A stretch of 64,000 nt of DNA from Anastrepha obliqua (GCF_027943255.1 NC_072894.1:54377601-54441600), one strand, 5' to 3'; counted from the first letter of the stretch, positions 20,543 through 31,383 are shown. Made by a program: numbers and translations. Notes: a model not told the origin generated them from the letters alone.

Positions 20543-21008
20543 TAGCTTTGCAGCCTTTGCAGTTGTGGAGTTTAACTGTTTGTGTCATTTCGCCTTCTTC
20601 TTCTGACTCTATTTCTGAATTAGTAATTGGATAATCTGTTTCTGAGGAAACTGCTTCAAGCTTTGTTAATAGATTAGCTGGTGGGTTTTCAATAATATTT
20701 ATTGAAATTTTCTCATTAATCGAATGAGATACTTCCTGTTGAATGTTGTATTTGGCTAAAACTTTTACTAATTGATCTCGTAGTTGCCAAAATATGTCAA
20801 GAGCTTCTTTTTGATGATCCCTGGTAAGTCGCTCGAAATTTATATAAGTTAAATTTCTAATTGATTCTAATGCTAATACTAAATTTTCTAAATGTTTTTT
20901 AACTGTTTCCTGTTTTATTTGTATATTTTTATTAATACATTTAAACGATTTTTTGAAATTTTCCTTTTCTATCAGTAAAGTTTTATGAATTTCGGACCAT
21001 TTGTTCAT
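20535..21008 (-). CDS. 412-like ORF upstream of capsid (probable gag N-terminal part)
   Basis: 157 codons from an ATG at 21008, predicted largely helical, ending in an acidic stretch (ESEEEGEMTQT). The start ATG overlaps the stop of the upstream ORF (ATGA). The end overlaps the capsid ORF in another frame. No enzymatic motif was seen. By position it is the matrix-like part of gag or a separate accessory protein. Confidence 0.6.
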   Translation of the reverse strand: MNKWSEIHKTLLIEKENFKKSFKCINKNIQIKQETVKKHLENLVLALESIRNLTYINFERLTRDHQKEALDIFWQLRDQLVKVLAKYNIQQEVSHSINEKISINIIENPPANLLTKLEAVSSETDYPITNSEIESEEEGEMTQTVKLHNCKGCKASD

Positions 21009-21256
21009 ATTTTGTCTAACTCATTAGATCTACTCATATACTTTTTCTTTAGTTTTTTATTATGCATAGCATATAATTTTAATGCTAATATCAATAAGGT
21101 TATGACTGTGATTATAATTAAGCAAATTTCTACTAAATTTAAGCCAGTGTTAACGACTACTTCGTTTACTACATTAGCATTGGGTTTATCAACTTTTGAT
21201 AAGGTTTTTCCCATTTCTGAAAGACTATCTATTGGGGACCTTATACCGTAAATCAA
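21005..21256 (-). CDS. small membrane-type ORF of the 412-like element
   Basis: About 83 codons with one strongly hydrophobic segment of roughly 23 residues (LVEICLIIITVITLLILALK) followed by a Lys-rich tail, so a single-pass membrane protein is plausible. The frame's first codon is TTG, and the first ATG is at codon 15. Its TGA overlaps the next ATG. I do not recognise the family, and the position before gag is odd for a membrane protein. Confidence 0.5.
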   Translation of the reverse strand: MIYGIRSPIDSLSEMGKTLSKVDKPNANVVNEVVVNTGLNLVEICLIIITVITLLILALKLYAMHNKKLKKKYMSRSNELDKI

Positions 21257-21598
21257 ATAATTTATGCAATGTAATAATTTATAATGTAAGGAAATAAATT
21301 TTGTTTTTTTTTACATTGGATTTATCAATTTTTTTTTTCAAGTTAATTCATTTATTAAGTAAACACATTATATTTAACATATTATAACAATTAAAACATT
21401 TTCATAAAAATGACCTTCTTAGTAAATTTTATTCATTTACAGTCAAATTTTTATAAGGCAAACATATAATCGACAGAAGCCAAAGTTGTTTAACTTTGCC
21501 ATGTAAAGAAATAAATGAAAATTATTTTTGTCTCGAGCGGTTAACGCTTACAGACTCTAACTATCTGCATTCAATCATGCACAGTGTTTTATGTATAT

Positions 21599-21871
21599 TT
21601 ACTTAATTTCTTTTCTCTGCTGGAGCAGGAATTCCAGTTGGGTTATGCGCTCCCAGATTGCGCTAGCTTTTTCCCAGGATGGTGGTGGCTGCTGGTTTAC
21701 CTCCCTGATGAGTATGCTGATTTCCCTCTTCATTCTGGTGGTGTAGCCTCCTCTTCTTTTTGGCTTGCTCACCTTTGGGATGGAAACCTCTTTTGGTTTT
21801 TTGTTGAGGCCGTTCCGTCTCCTGTATTCTTCCAAGGAGATTGGTTGCGGCCCTTGAGCTCGGTTGTTCAT
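21599..21871 (-). CDS. small basic ORF in the 412-like leader
   Basis: 90 codons from an ATG at 21871, Arg/Lys/Gln-rich, beginning MNNRAQGPQPISLEEYRRRN. It lies between the primer-binding region and the other ORFs. 412/mdg1-group elements carry small leader ORFs of uncertain role. No domain was recognised. The frame overlapping it at 21663-21905 looks like a shadow. Confidence 0.5.
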   Translation of the reverse strand: MNNRAQGPQPISLEEYRRRNGLNKKPKEVSIPKVSKPKRRGGYTTRMKREISILIREVNQQPPPSWEKASAIWERITQLEFLLQQRKEIK

Positions 21872-22091
21872 CTATTTTTTTTTTTGGTTGTAACGGCTTA
21901 ACCAAGTTCTTCCTTCCGCAGCTGACGGATCGTTTTGGCTGATCACGTCAGGACTTAATATTTGGTGCTTTTTAGGGCACTTGCAAATATATTGCAATTT
22001 TTGGTGCAGATATCGTCAGCACTCATGCAATATTTTGCACTTTGTTTGTGCAAGAAACTTGCATTTTAATAGCTTAGCAAAATTAATGCTC

Positions 22092-22109
22092 AAGCTGGCA
22101 GGATCGCCA
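22092..22109 (-). other. candidate primer-binding site of the 412-like element
   Basis: The minus strand reads TGGCGATCCTGCCAGC directly after the 5' LTR end. TGG plus about 15 bases next to the LTR is the expected tRNA primer position. The tRNA was not identified. Confidence 0.6.
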
Positions 22110-22509
22110 TGTAAAGAAATATATTGATTGAAAGAATGTATTGTTTTTAATTTTAAATATATTTATTTTATTTTATCATTTCAAGCTAGGCATCCAGCTT
22201 GTGAAACGATTGTTTTCTTTCTTGTGTCTTACATACTACGTACAAGCGTTTTTATAGTAATTTTTGTCAATGCAAGCCAATAACAATTTTTCGGTGTTTA
22301 CTTGTGTAGCATTCACGCGCCGCACATAAAATAATTACGTTAGCTATGTTTGCGTTTAGTTTCAAGTGTAATGAACCTTTTAAGAAATATGATACTCTAT
22401 TTAAACGGCACAGCAAAGTGAATGCATAAGTGGACAATAAAATAAAAACCAAAACAAAATGTTTATGAATATTAATGTTAAGGCATATCCGACTTATAAT
22501 CATACTACA
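22110..22509 (-). repeat. 5' LTR of the 412-like element
   Basis: A 400-bp LTR, identical to 15472-15871 except for C at 22406 in place of A at 15768. It is followed by the AGCC target duplication. Confidence 0.92.
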
Positions 22510-24065
22510 AGCCAGAACAGTTGTCGAAAACGATTTTGAATTTCGTTTCTTTTTTTGATTATATGGTTCTTCCAGTTTAGTTTAGAGTCAATTGTAATGC
22601 CTAAGTATTTAGCTTTCGTATCAGTAATCGCGTCAGAGTTTCCAATCTTTAATGAGTCTATGGTTACCTTTCTGTTCGTGTAATTGACTTGAATTGTTTT
22701 TCAACCAGTCCAATTTTTGTTGAGGTCGTTTTGTAAATTTGTTTGTGCTGTTTTCGGATCTCTCTGAGATGCCATTAGTACAGTGCCATCTGCAAACGTC
22801 GCAATCATGCAATTTCCTGTAGATGCTTCCGGTAAATCTGCGGTGTAGATAAGACACAGAGTGGGTCCTAATACACTGCTTTGGGGAATTTCTGCGTTCA
22901 TAGGCTCAATGTATGAACATGCGTCGTTATATTCAATATAAAATTTTCTAACTTGGATGTAACTTTTTAACATTAGAAAGTTGTCTTATGGCAACCAAGA
23001 TTGGAGTTTGTGCAGTAATCCAGGATGCCATACTTTGTCAAAGGCTTTAGCTACGCCGAGATATACAGCCACACATACTTGTTTATTGTTGAAGTCTTTA
23101 TTAATTTTGTGAGTGATTCTGTGCACTTGTTCGATTGTCGAATGTTTTCGCATAAATCCGAACTGATGTTGGGGAATTAAATTTAATTTTGTTATAATGG
23201 GCTCTATGCGATCAAAGAGTAGCTTCTCAAATATTTTTGATATTGTCAGCAGTTGGTCGGTACGACGATGCAACCGTCGCGCCTATATTGGGTTTTGGGA
23301 TTGCAATGATTTCGGCAATTTTCCATGTCTTTGGGAAGTATTTGAACTTAATAGCAGCATTAAAAACGTTCCTGAGATAAATCATTGCTCTGTAGGGCAT
23401 ATGCTTTAAAATTTTTCCCGAAATGGAGTCATATCCAGGGGATTTTTTGTTTTTTAATGTCGAAATTAATTGCTTTATCTCTGTTAGTGAGGTTTTTTTG
23501 ATGATTTGCTCGTCTTTATTGCTCGTTGTTTGAGTCAAATCGAAATTGGTGTTATTTTCATTTTGAAATATATTTTTAAAATGTTGAGCTAAATAAGTCG
23601 CTTTTTTCGATGGTGTTCGGGCCCATTGTCCGCTTGTAGTTCTTATTGGTGGGAGGTGTATTTGTAACTCCGACCATCTTTTTTGTCGCCTTCCACAGTG
23701 AATAATTTGTAGATTTTGTTGCGTCAATATTTTTAAGGTAATTGTTTAGTGTTTTGTCTTTTTCATGTTTCAATAGTTCTTTAATTTCTTTAGTTAATTT
23801 GTTAAGTTGTTTTTTGTCATCCGGAAATCTTGTAGTCTGCCATTTTTTGCTTAGTTTTCTTTTTATTGCGTCAGGAATGTTATATTTTCTAGATTGAGGT
23901 TGAAGAGTTGGTGTGGATCGGCTAAGTGACATAATAGTCGTGTCATTAAAAAAGCTATTGCAGTTTCAATATCGCGGGTAGTTTTTAATGGGATTTTCCT
24001 GTCCAGGCTTTGTTCCATTATTTCCATAAAAACTTCTCAGTCTGTCAGATGGTTATAGGGTGTCC
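22510..24065 (-). pseudogene. jockey-clade RT, N-terminal and catalytic part, mutated
   Basis: Reads the pre-RT linker (KRKLSKKWQTTRFP), FNAAIKFKYFPKTWKIAEIIAIPKP, QHQFGFMRKHSTIEQ, motif A as YLGVAKAFD and motif C as FADG, then KYLGITIDSKLNW. Motif A has lost its aspartate (codon 23055-23057) and motif C its second aspartate (22785-22787), both to Gly. Several frame changes are present. Reverse transcription by this copy is therefore excluded. It continues at 15471 beyond the LTR element. Confidence 0.87.
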
Positions 24066-24261
24066 GACTAGGTGTTGAATTTGAATTTGAATTTGAAGAG
24101 GTCGAGCCAAGGAGCACCAGGAGATTTGGTGGCTCCTAAAACACTCAGGCTAAAAAGCCCATTGTATTTAAAGCTCTGGAAAGGGGGTAGATAGTCAAGG
24201 AGGGAGGGAGAAAAGTATCAGAGAAAGAGATAGGAAAGAATAGAGACAGAGATAGAGATAG

Positions 24262-25100
24262 TTAGTCCTGTGAGAATTTTCCAGATTCTTTGGCGAATCT
24301 GTAAATATCCTCCAGTTTTAGAGAACGAATATCACTCATTCCCATGATATCTGAACCCAATACCCGTAGTCGCGCTCTAGCAAAGGCAGGACACTCACAG
24401 AGAAAGTGCTCAGTGCTATCCGCCTCCTCCAAGCAGGACAGGCATACCGGGTCCTCGATGATTCCAATGGTGGTCATATGCTGACCCCATGGGTTGTGTC
24501 CCGTAATGATGGCGACCATCAACCGAATGTCTTTCCTTCTAAGTTTTAGTAGCAAGTTTGACAGTTTTCTGTTCGGACTTGTCACAAAACACTTTGCAGT
24601 TCTGCAGCGTTCTAGACCGGACCATCGCTCTTTATGTAGATTGCCTACATAATCGTTGATCCAATTTTTGATTCCTGCGGGACTGATTCCGATTATTGGC
24701 TCTGGCCCCTGTGGGGGCACCGCTGATCCACGGTTGGCCAATTCGTCGGCAATTTCGTTTCCTTGAACACCGGAGTGTCCTGGAACCCATATAAGTACAA
24801 GCCTGTTTTGTCTTGCGACAGAATTAAGCTTCTTCTTACATTCTTGAACAATCTTTGAGGTTTGCTTCGCGTTCTCCAGGGCCTTCAATGCAGCCTGACT
24901 GTCACTGAAGACTCCATTCTGTTTCCCGCTCCATCTCCTCTCGATTATCCATTCGGCTACTTTTAGGATGGCAAAAATTTCTGTTTGAAAAACAGTTGCC
25001 ATTCCCCCCATAGCATAGTGATACTTATAACTATCGTCTAAGTACCATCCGGCTCCAGACCCTATTTCAGTCTTGGACCCATCGGTAAAGAAATATCCGT
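24262..25100 (-). CDS. LOA ORF2: RNase H and C-terminal zinc region
   Basis: RNase H residues are visible in FFTDGSKTE, FQTEIFAI, FSDSQAAL and NEIADELAN. A Cys/His motif follows (CLSCLEEADSTEHFLCECP). The domain removes RNA from the RNA-DNA hybrid. It is out of frame with RT because one T is missing from a T run near 25095; the second LOA fragment (53695-53705) has the extra T and reads through. The frame ends at a TAG after SGKFSQD. Confidence 0.87.
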
Positions 25101-26562
25101 CAAACCTCCCTGCATGCATTCTGGATTGCTCCATTGCTCACGCAATGGAAATCTGACATCAAATTTCCTTCCGAATGAAACTGTGGGTATCAGGTCATCT
25201 TTAGGTGCCAAAAACAGTGGATACTGCTCCGACAGCAACTTAAAAATTTCTCTGTGTCCCGTAGTTCCATCTTCGTGCCAGAAACCATATTTATGGAGTC
25301 TACACATTGCTTTTATTGCTTCCTGTTGTATCTTAAGATCCAGGGGGAGCAAATTAAGCATAGCATTTAGGGCATCACCAGAGGTTGTACTCATGGCACC
25401 CGTGATGCATAAACATACACTTCTTTGCAGCCTGTATAGTTCCCGGATTGTGGACTTAACCATGCTCCGTCGCCACCAGACCACAGAAGCGTAAGTGATG
25501 ATTGGTCTGATAAGTGCCGTGTATATCCATAGGACCACAGCAGGTTTCAGGCCCCAAGTTTTGCCAAAGGCTCTACGGCATTGCTGAAAAATCTTCAATG
25601 CACGATTCACCTTCAGTGAAACGTGTGTCTCCCAGGTCAGCTTCTTATCCAAGATTACTCCTAGATATTTAACTTCGTTGGAGAGACCAAGTGTCACACC
25701 TTTCAGTGTTGGAAGACTGAGTCCATCCAATTTCCGTTTTCTCGTAAACAAGACTATGGTTGTTTTGTTCGGATTAACGGAAAGACCTTGTCTCATGCAC
25801 CAATCATCGATTTTGTCAAGGATCCTCTGCACTTTCGTGCAAAGCCTCCTTAAGGATTTATCCGATGTTAGCGCACAGACGTCGTCCGCATATGCTTGGA
25901 CGTGAAATCCGAGTTCCTGCATCTCCGCTAATAGGGAGTCTACGACGAAGCACCACAGCAGCGGAGAAAGAACACCCCCTTGGGGACATCCTTGCTTGGC
26001 CCTGACTGTGATTTGCTCGTCGCCGCTCCCACCAGCGGTTAACAGCCTCTCAGAGAGCATGGAGTATATCCATTTTATAATGGCTTGATTAACTCCATGT
26101 CGTTCAGCAGAAGAACATATCGAGCCGAAAGTGGCATTATCAAAAGCCCCCTCAATGTCCACGAACACGCCCATTGTGTATTCGTCAGCTTCCAGCCCAG
26201 CTTCAATCTTGCTAACAAGATCGTGTAAGGCTGATTCACATGATTTTCCACTCTGGTAAGCGTGTTGGTTTCTACTAAGGGGACTTCTCGGCAATACCCC
26301 CACTCGAATATGTTTCTCCACCACTCGTTCCAGACTTTTCAACATGAACGATGTCAAACTGATTGGTCTGAAACTTTTTGCTAGGGAATAGTCATCTTTT
26401 CCTGGTTTTGGAATAAATACTACTCTTACGCGTCGCCATTGGGATGGTATATAACCAAATGCAAGACAGGCTGTGAAGATCCTTTTCAGGGCCTCAATCA
26501 GCCTGTCTCCTCCTTTTTTAAGCATTACTGGATATATTCCGTCAGGTCCAGGGACTTAAAGT
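25062..26562 (-). CDS. LOA ORF2: reverse transcriptase
   Basis: Contains RPISLTSFMLKSLERVVEKHI, motif A GVFVDIEGAFDNA, the GCPQGGVLSPLLW motif, intact catalytic AYADD and KYLGVILDKKLTW. The N-terminal edge (expected SPGPDGIYPVML) is disturbed by a missing C near 26560, a lesion shared with the other LOA fragment. The C-terminus runs to the RT/RNase H frameshift. It copies the element RNA at a nicked target when intact. Confidence 0.88.
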
Positions 26563-27919
26563 TCTCAAAGGAAGATAAGGAAAACCTTATCGATTCCCTT
26601 GTCACTATCCGACTAGCAATATACCAGCTTTACCTAGAGGTTCCACCGTTGCCACCGTCATTGTTCATGCCACTCTCAGCTTCAGAGAGAGTTCTACTAC
26701 CCGGAAAATGGGTTTCGAGTAGAGCATTAAACGTTTCCGACTTGGAAATGGTGTATGAACCATCAGGTTTTCGAATGGAATCCAGCCTTACTGAGCGGTC
26801 TAAATGAAGGACCTTACAAAGTCTCGCTGTTTCCCTCATTTCTTCGACGTTACTGCAGAAATTTCTATAGGATTCAAGTTTGGCTTGCCGTACTTTTTTC
26901 TTATATTCTCTCTGTGTAAGTCGATGATTGGCCCAGTCCTCTTCTGTTTTGGTCTTCAAGGCCTTATTAAGAAGTTTCCTGGACCGTACACGAAGCTTCG
27001 ACAGTTCAGGGTTCCACCAAGGAACCGCTTTCCCCTGTCTGCTTTGCCTGAGTGGACACAGTTCCTCAAAGCAATTGATTAAAGTACCTTCTAATTTCTT
27101 AGTAGCATCTTCAATCATTTCTGCTGATTTGAGTTTTTTCAGGTTTGGTAATCGCTCTGTTACAAGCTCACCATACCTGTCCCAGTCCACATTTCGAGGA
27201 TTCCTACCGGAAGGTATTGATATTGTGTCAATTCCCAGTCGGAATTCGATAAGACGATGATCAGAAAGAGAGTCCTCTTCCAAAACTCGCCATCGGTTGA
27301 TTTGATTTCCAACTGACCTATTGGTAAGTGTTAAATCAATCACCTCTTGTCTCCTTCTGGTCACAAAAGTTGGTTTGTTACCAGTGTTTTGGATGACCAA
27401 ATCGGATGACAGGATAAAATCCAGTAACTTGAGACCTCTGGGGTTGCATTTGCTGCTTCCCTACACAATGTTCTGTGAATTTGCGTCACAGCCCACTATT
27501 AGCCCCAGATTATTGGATTCTGCGTACTTGACCACTTCTCTTAGGTCCCTCGAAGGAGGTGGCTGTAAAGAGTCGTAGGGTAGGTAGGCCGAAACTATGA
27601 TAGCTTCGACACTGTTCCCACTTTTCAAGTACTTTATTTTTGCAGCAACGATATCTCCAGAGCATAGCTCTTTTAACATCGTGTGTTCGATCAACCTCGG
27701 CATGATAATACATGCTCGCGGTCTCACATTCCCTTCACAATGAAGTATTTGTCCCCACGACATAGCACTTAGACCACAGATACGCTTGTGACACACCCAT
27801 GGTTCTTGTATAAGTATTATGTGTGGGTTTGTTTGCAGTTTTGCATGCCTACGGCACAAGAGAGCCGTAGACGCTTTGCTATGCTGCAGATTAATCTGTG
27901 TAAATATTACTTCAGTCAT
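26563..27919 (-). CDS. LOA ORF2: AP-type endonuclease and linker, with premature stops
   Basis: ATG at 27919 (MTEVIFTQINLQHSKAS). Endonuclease motifs QINLQHSKA, IQEPW, GCDANSQN and SDHRLIEF are in order. A TAG at 27461-27463 replaces a Trp codon directly after NSQNIV, and a TAA at 26630-26632 follows GGTSR. The enzyme would nick target DNA to prime reverse transcription. The first stop is shared with the copy at 52086-52088; the second is TAC there. Confidence 0.85.
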
Positions 27920-27933
27920 GGGACTGAGTATAT

Positions 27934-29139
27934 TTACGCTTTGTCCTCCACCTTATCCTGGACGCGGAACTGGATCCGCCCCAGATGTAGGTGAGGACGG
28001 CACCCGTACTTCGACTTAAGCACCTTGAGGGACCCAAGATCGATACCCAGTACCAGGTGGGAACCCGCCTCCGAAGTGGTAGCGGATTTCTGCCTGGTGC
28101 ACGAGTATACTCTCCAGAGAGTCGTGTCAAGATCCTTATTCTGAACACGGATGCGTTTGAGGAGTTCTGCTGAATTACAGGAAGGACCCGGAATCCAGAC
28201 ACTCGCTCGTACCAGCCTTTCTTTGCTACTCTCAACAAGAATAAACTTGCTGTTTTCGCAGGCTGGAATCTTTGCTATAGCTTTTTCTAGCCATTCTCGG
28301 GAAAAAGCATTGGAACAGTGCACCTTTACGATGCCGTCCACCACGCTTTTCCCCTCGAACGTCGGCGCGTCTTTCGACTCACCGATAGCTTTCCAAAGAT
28401 AGCTGTCAAGATAGTCTTGTTGCCCTTTGGACAGTAGACCATCTTGTTTGTCGGTGTGTATCTCCTCCGTCATTGCCTTTGCTGCCATTCTCGCGAATGA
28501 TTCGCCAGACGTTGACGGAAGAGTGTCATTCGACATTTGAGGTCCCTTAGCCTCTGCCTTGTCAGGCAAAGGTTTGTCTGCCTTGGATTGGGTCGAGGAT
28601 GCAGGCATTTCCGAATTCCGTCTCTCGACTTTCCTCTTCTTTGCCTTTCTCCTCTTCCCGGTCGTTGGCACAGACCTCGTTTCGTTTCCGGAAGAGCGCA
28701 GCGCTACAGAGGAGTCCTCTGTTCTGCCACGCTTTCCCGTTTCCGTTACAGGTGTCGAAGTTGACGGAGCTTGAGTCCTTGCCTTAGCTAGTGCTTCGGC
28801 TTGCCTCGCCTTCTGTCTTCTTCGTTTGATCTGCCTTGCGGTTAGACCAACACCTGCGTTCGAATCTCCAATAACTTCGGTCTTTTTACCGGTACTTACC
28901 TGATTCGCACCAGGTTTAACCGTTGTCAATGACTTACTCGGTACCAGAGATCCGTCTGAGTCTACTGAGAGATTGTCCGCCATCTCCACATCCTTCGCAA
29001 CTTGTTCAGTTGCTTCCGATCGTTTCGACGGCGGTGTATCGCTCACACTTACTCGGCTCTCCATTGGCATAGCCAATGTGCCATGTTTCACCACTAGTAA
29101 TGCGCTTCCTCCGGAACCCTGGGTGTCAGTTCCGGTCAT
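27934..29139 (-). CDS. LOA ORF1 protein (DUF4780-like)
   Basis: 401 codons from ATG, ending 14 nt before the ORF2 ATG. The first half is Ser/Lys/Arg-rich with nuclear-localisation-like GKRRKAKKRKVERR. The second half (LLSKGQQDYLDSYLWKAIG, WLEKAIAKIPAC, RASVWIPGP) resembles the DUF4780 domain of LOA-clade ORF1 proteins. It presumably coats the element RNA. The frame is intact. Confidence 0.8.
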   Translation of the reverse strand: MTGTDTQGSGGSALLVVKHGTLAMPMESRVSVSDTPPSKRSEATEQVAKDVEMADNLSVDSDGSLVPSKSLTTVKPGANQVSTGKKTEVIGDSNAGVGLTARQIKRRRQKARQAEALAKARTQAPSTSTPVTETGKRGRTEDSSVALRSSGNETRSVPTTGKRRKAKKRKVERRNSEMPASSTQSKADKPLPDKAEAKGPQMSNDTLPSTSGESFARMAAKAMTEEIHTDKQDGLLSKGQQDYLDSYLWKAIGESKDAPTFEGKSVVDGIVKVHCSNAFSREWLEKAIAKIPACENSKFILVESSKERLVRASVWIPGPSCNSAELLKRIRVQNKDLDTTLWRVYSCTRQKSATTSEAGSHLVLGIDLGSLKVLKSKYGCRPHLHLGRIQFRVQDKVEDKA

Positions 29140-29462
29140 AGGGGAATGTGGGGTTCGGGCCCGATGCCCGAGCCGTCGATTGCTCGACGGGAGGATTTCC
29201 CAAAAGTGGGTTACCTCGTGCAGAAATATCCATGTTTAGCCTCCACATTAAATAAAAGAAATGCATTTTATCCCTCCTGCCAGGTTGTCGGTACGGTACT
29301 CTCCACATAGTACTTGGGTGGCCACCAATTCCGCCGTTCCGCGGATGAGTGGATACCCAATTCCTATATGAAGCTGCCCTCTTAGTTCGTGGTAGGTTAA
29401 TCTCCATAGAATGGGGTTAACTCGCCACTTAAGCCTCATCCCCGCGGCAAGGAGACCGACAT
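29140..29462 (-). promoter_or_regulatory. LOA 5' UTR / internal promoter region
   Basis: This stretch lies between the target duplication and the ORF1 ATG and is GC-richer than its surroundings. It should hold the internal promoter of the element. No specific box was identified. Confidence 0.5.
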
Positions 29463-29473
29463 GACTAGGTGTT

Positions 29474-30140
29474 AGTTGTAGGCGTTTTTGAATTGTCAGG
29501 ATTATTGGTGAATGGTCAGACGAAAGTTCAAGGCAGGATTTAATTGTCAGCATTTTTAAGTTTCTTGATTTTGTTATGAAAAAGTCCAGCAAGTCTGGTA
29601 CTTTACTAACACAAGTTGGTCAGTAAGTGGATTCCCCTGTACTTATAAAGTCGCAGTTCAATTCTCTGATGGCTTCAAGTAGAGCTTTCCCTTTGGTATT
29701 GGTCAGTCTTGAGCCCCATGTCATGTTCTTTGCATTGAAATCACCCCCCTCTATAAATTTGTTTTCAAGTGTATTTAGGTAGTCAACATAATGGTTTATT
29801 TTATTATTAAATTTTGGTGGGCAGTATGCAGCTGATATAGTCAATAGGCCATGAGTGTCATTAATTTGAATTGTCATTGCTTGTAGGTGATCCATTTTGA
29901 ATTGCCCCATTTCACTACATATTATATTTTGGCTTAATATAATAGCAGGGCCTCCATGTGCTTTATTGTCAGGATGATTGGTACAATCTTCTTACAAAGG
30001 ATTTATCGCTAAAATGTGTTTCCAATACCATTAGTATGTCAATACTGTTTTGTCTGATGAAGTTTTGAGTTTCCAGTATATGTTGGCTTAGTCCGTTTGC
30101 ATTCCATAAGGCTATTGTCAAGTTATTTTCTTTGGTCATC
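29474..30140 (-). pseudogene. jockey-clade ORF2 endonuclease, interrupted
   Basis: ORF2 begins with ATG at 30140 (MTKENNLTIALWNANGLSQH, then LETHFSDKS). Two frame changes follow before AYCPPKFNN, GGDFNAKNMTWGSRL, LLDFFITKS and SSDHSPIILTI near 29530. The endonuclease motifs are recognisable, but frameshifts and a TAA after STGESTY kill the frame. The LOA element sits at its 3' edge. Confidence 0.83.
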
Positions 30141-30314
30141 CATTTTGGTGACGAGAAGTATTATGATGTTCATCATGTTCGACATTTGGTTGATTAGCTG
30201 GCTTATCATTGTTTTCAATTCCTGTATATCATCGTTTTGAGGAGTAGTATTTATTTATTACTTTGTTACTATATACTTGTGTATAAGTCCCTGAACTTTT
30301 TCTGGTGTGTTCAC

Positions 30315-31090
30315 TTATGTCGTTTGAACTTGTATGTGTAGCAGGCATTTCTCTTTCTGCAGAGCTGGGAAACGTTGCACTCTTAGGGATTTGTAAACCA
30401 TGCAGCCTTTATAGTTTGCGGTGTGCTTCTCTTTACATAGGGCACATTTGATATTATGGTCATTTATATTAATGGTACGGTTCACAGTTTTGTGCGGGCC
30501 TGCACATTTAACGCAGACTGGACTTCTTGTGCAATAAATGTTTGTATGCCCATATTTCTGGCAATTGATGCACTGAGGCAAAGTCCTTTTCTGATGCGGA
30601 GGTTCAAATTTTATTTTATAGTGAAGTAAGCTCGGCAAGTTGTGTATATCTTTGTTAATTTCTTTAGGTTTAAACTCAATAGAGAAGATAGGAAGAGGTT
30701 GTTTTGTCCCGTTTTTAAAGATGTTGTGTTAATGTTAGTAACTATATGTCCGTATTCAGCAAGCTCAGATATAATGCCATCCTTATCTGTAGAGTGATGC
30801 ATATTTCTTAGTAAAACCTTAAATCCTCTGTCTTCCTTTGGACGAAATGTATAATATTGTGTGTTCGGTTCTTTTAGCAGTTTTATGGTAGATGTGTAGT
30901 GCGTTGATTATTTTGTCTGTACTTTTATTTCATTGTTGTTAAGTACCTTAAGCTCGTAGTTATTTTGAATGCTATCATTCAAAGCATTGACTAATGTGCT
31001 TAAGTATTGCACATTCTGCACATATAGTGGTGGTGGTTTTGGTATTTTTGAAGTGAAAACTTCTTTAGAATCGTTGGGAGTGATTTGAGG
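30315..31090 (-). pseudogene. jockey-clade ORF1 (gag-like RNA-binding protein)
   Basis: Reads from TPNDSKEVFTSKIPKPPPLY near 31080, through RNMHHSTDKDGIISELAEYGH, to a zinc-knuckle region (CINCQKYGHTNIYC, CVKCAGPH, CALCKEKHTANYKGC) ending at 30315. A TAG/TAA-type stop near 30907 and a frameshift near 30640-30720 break it. ORF1 lies just upstream of ORF2 as in other jockey elements. Confidence 0.8.
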
Positions 31091-31191
31091 AAAAGTGAAA
31101 CGAAAAAAGCGACCTACTTGGCTACGAAGCGTTATATTATATGTTGATATAAAAGTAGCGACGAACTAAATAAAAATAACTTTTATTCTTT

Positions 31192-31258
31192 CTTGTGATT
31201 CGAACCGAGGATTTTGGATCGGAAGCTCACATTGCTAGTCGCTCGGCTACCGCGCCAT
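31192..31258 (-). other. tRNA-like sequence / SINE head, copy A
   Basis: The minus strand has an A box (TAGCCGAGCGA) and a B box (GGTTCGAATCA) in proper order and spacing for an RNA polymerase III internal promoter. The acceptor and T stems do not pair well, so this is not a working tRNA. Short A/T-rich tracts flank it. Confidence 0.65.
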
Positions 31259-31383
31259 GCTGTCGTTGTTGGCCTAAAAGTTATTTAGTTACGAAGCGTT
31301 ATATTATATGTTGATATAAATAATTTTTGTGAGCGTGTAATTCTCAAAAGGGTTTATTAGGTTTATTATTTAAAATGTATTGA

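Larger units (their letters stand above)
15472..22509 (-). mobile_element. 412/mdg1-like Ty3/gypsy retrotransposon, complete, 7038 bp
   Basis: Two 400-bp LTRs (TGTAGTATG to CTTTACA on the minus strand) flank gag and pol on the minus strand. The target duplication AGCC is at 15468-15471 and 22510-22513. The LTRs differ at one position that I can see (15768 A, 22406 C), which implies a young insertion. The RT sequence (YMDD, FLGHKC-like, GILPDD) and the gag without CCHC knuckles fit the 412/mdg1 group. No env was found. Pol carries stop codons and a frameshift, so this copy is not autonomous as read. Confidence 0.92.
24077..29462 (-). mobile_element. LOA-clade non-LTR retrotransposon, full length but mutated
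   Basis: Flanked by the 11-bp target duplication GACTAGGTGTT (24066-24076 and 29463-29473) taken from the jockey endonuclease region. Order on the minus strand: about 320-bp 5' UTR, ORF1 (29139-27934), ORF2 with endonuclease, RT and RNase H, then a short 3' UTR ending in three CAAATTC-type repeats at 24077-24095. A C-terminal RNase H and a repeat tail rather than poly-A fit the LOA clade. ORF2 carries at least four lesions. Confidence 0.88.
14966..31090 (-). mobile_element. jockey-clade non-LTR retrotransposon, dead, split by two insertions
   Basis: Minus-strand segments at 31090-30315 (ORF1), 30140-29474 (endonuclease), 24065-22510 (RT) and 15471-15054 (RT C-terminus) are collinear parts of one element. 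They are separated by a LOA-clade element (24077-29462) and a 412-like LTR element (15472-22509), both bounded by target duplications copied from the jockey sequence. Numerous frameshifts and stops are present. No poly-A tail is visible at the left end, where Helitron-2 adjoins. Confidence 0.85.

Noticed and set aside
27991..29239. Several short plus-strand ORFs opposite LOA ORF1
   Set aside because: Antisense frames of a GC-richer intact ORF1. No independent motif.
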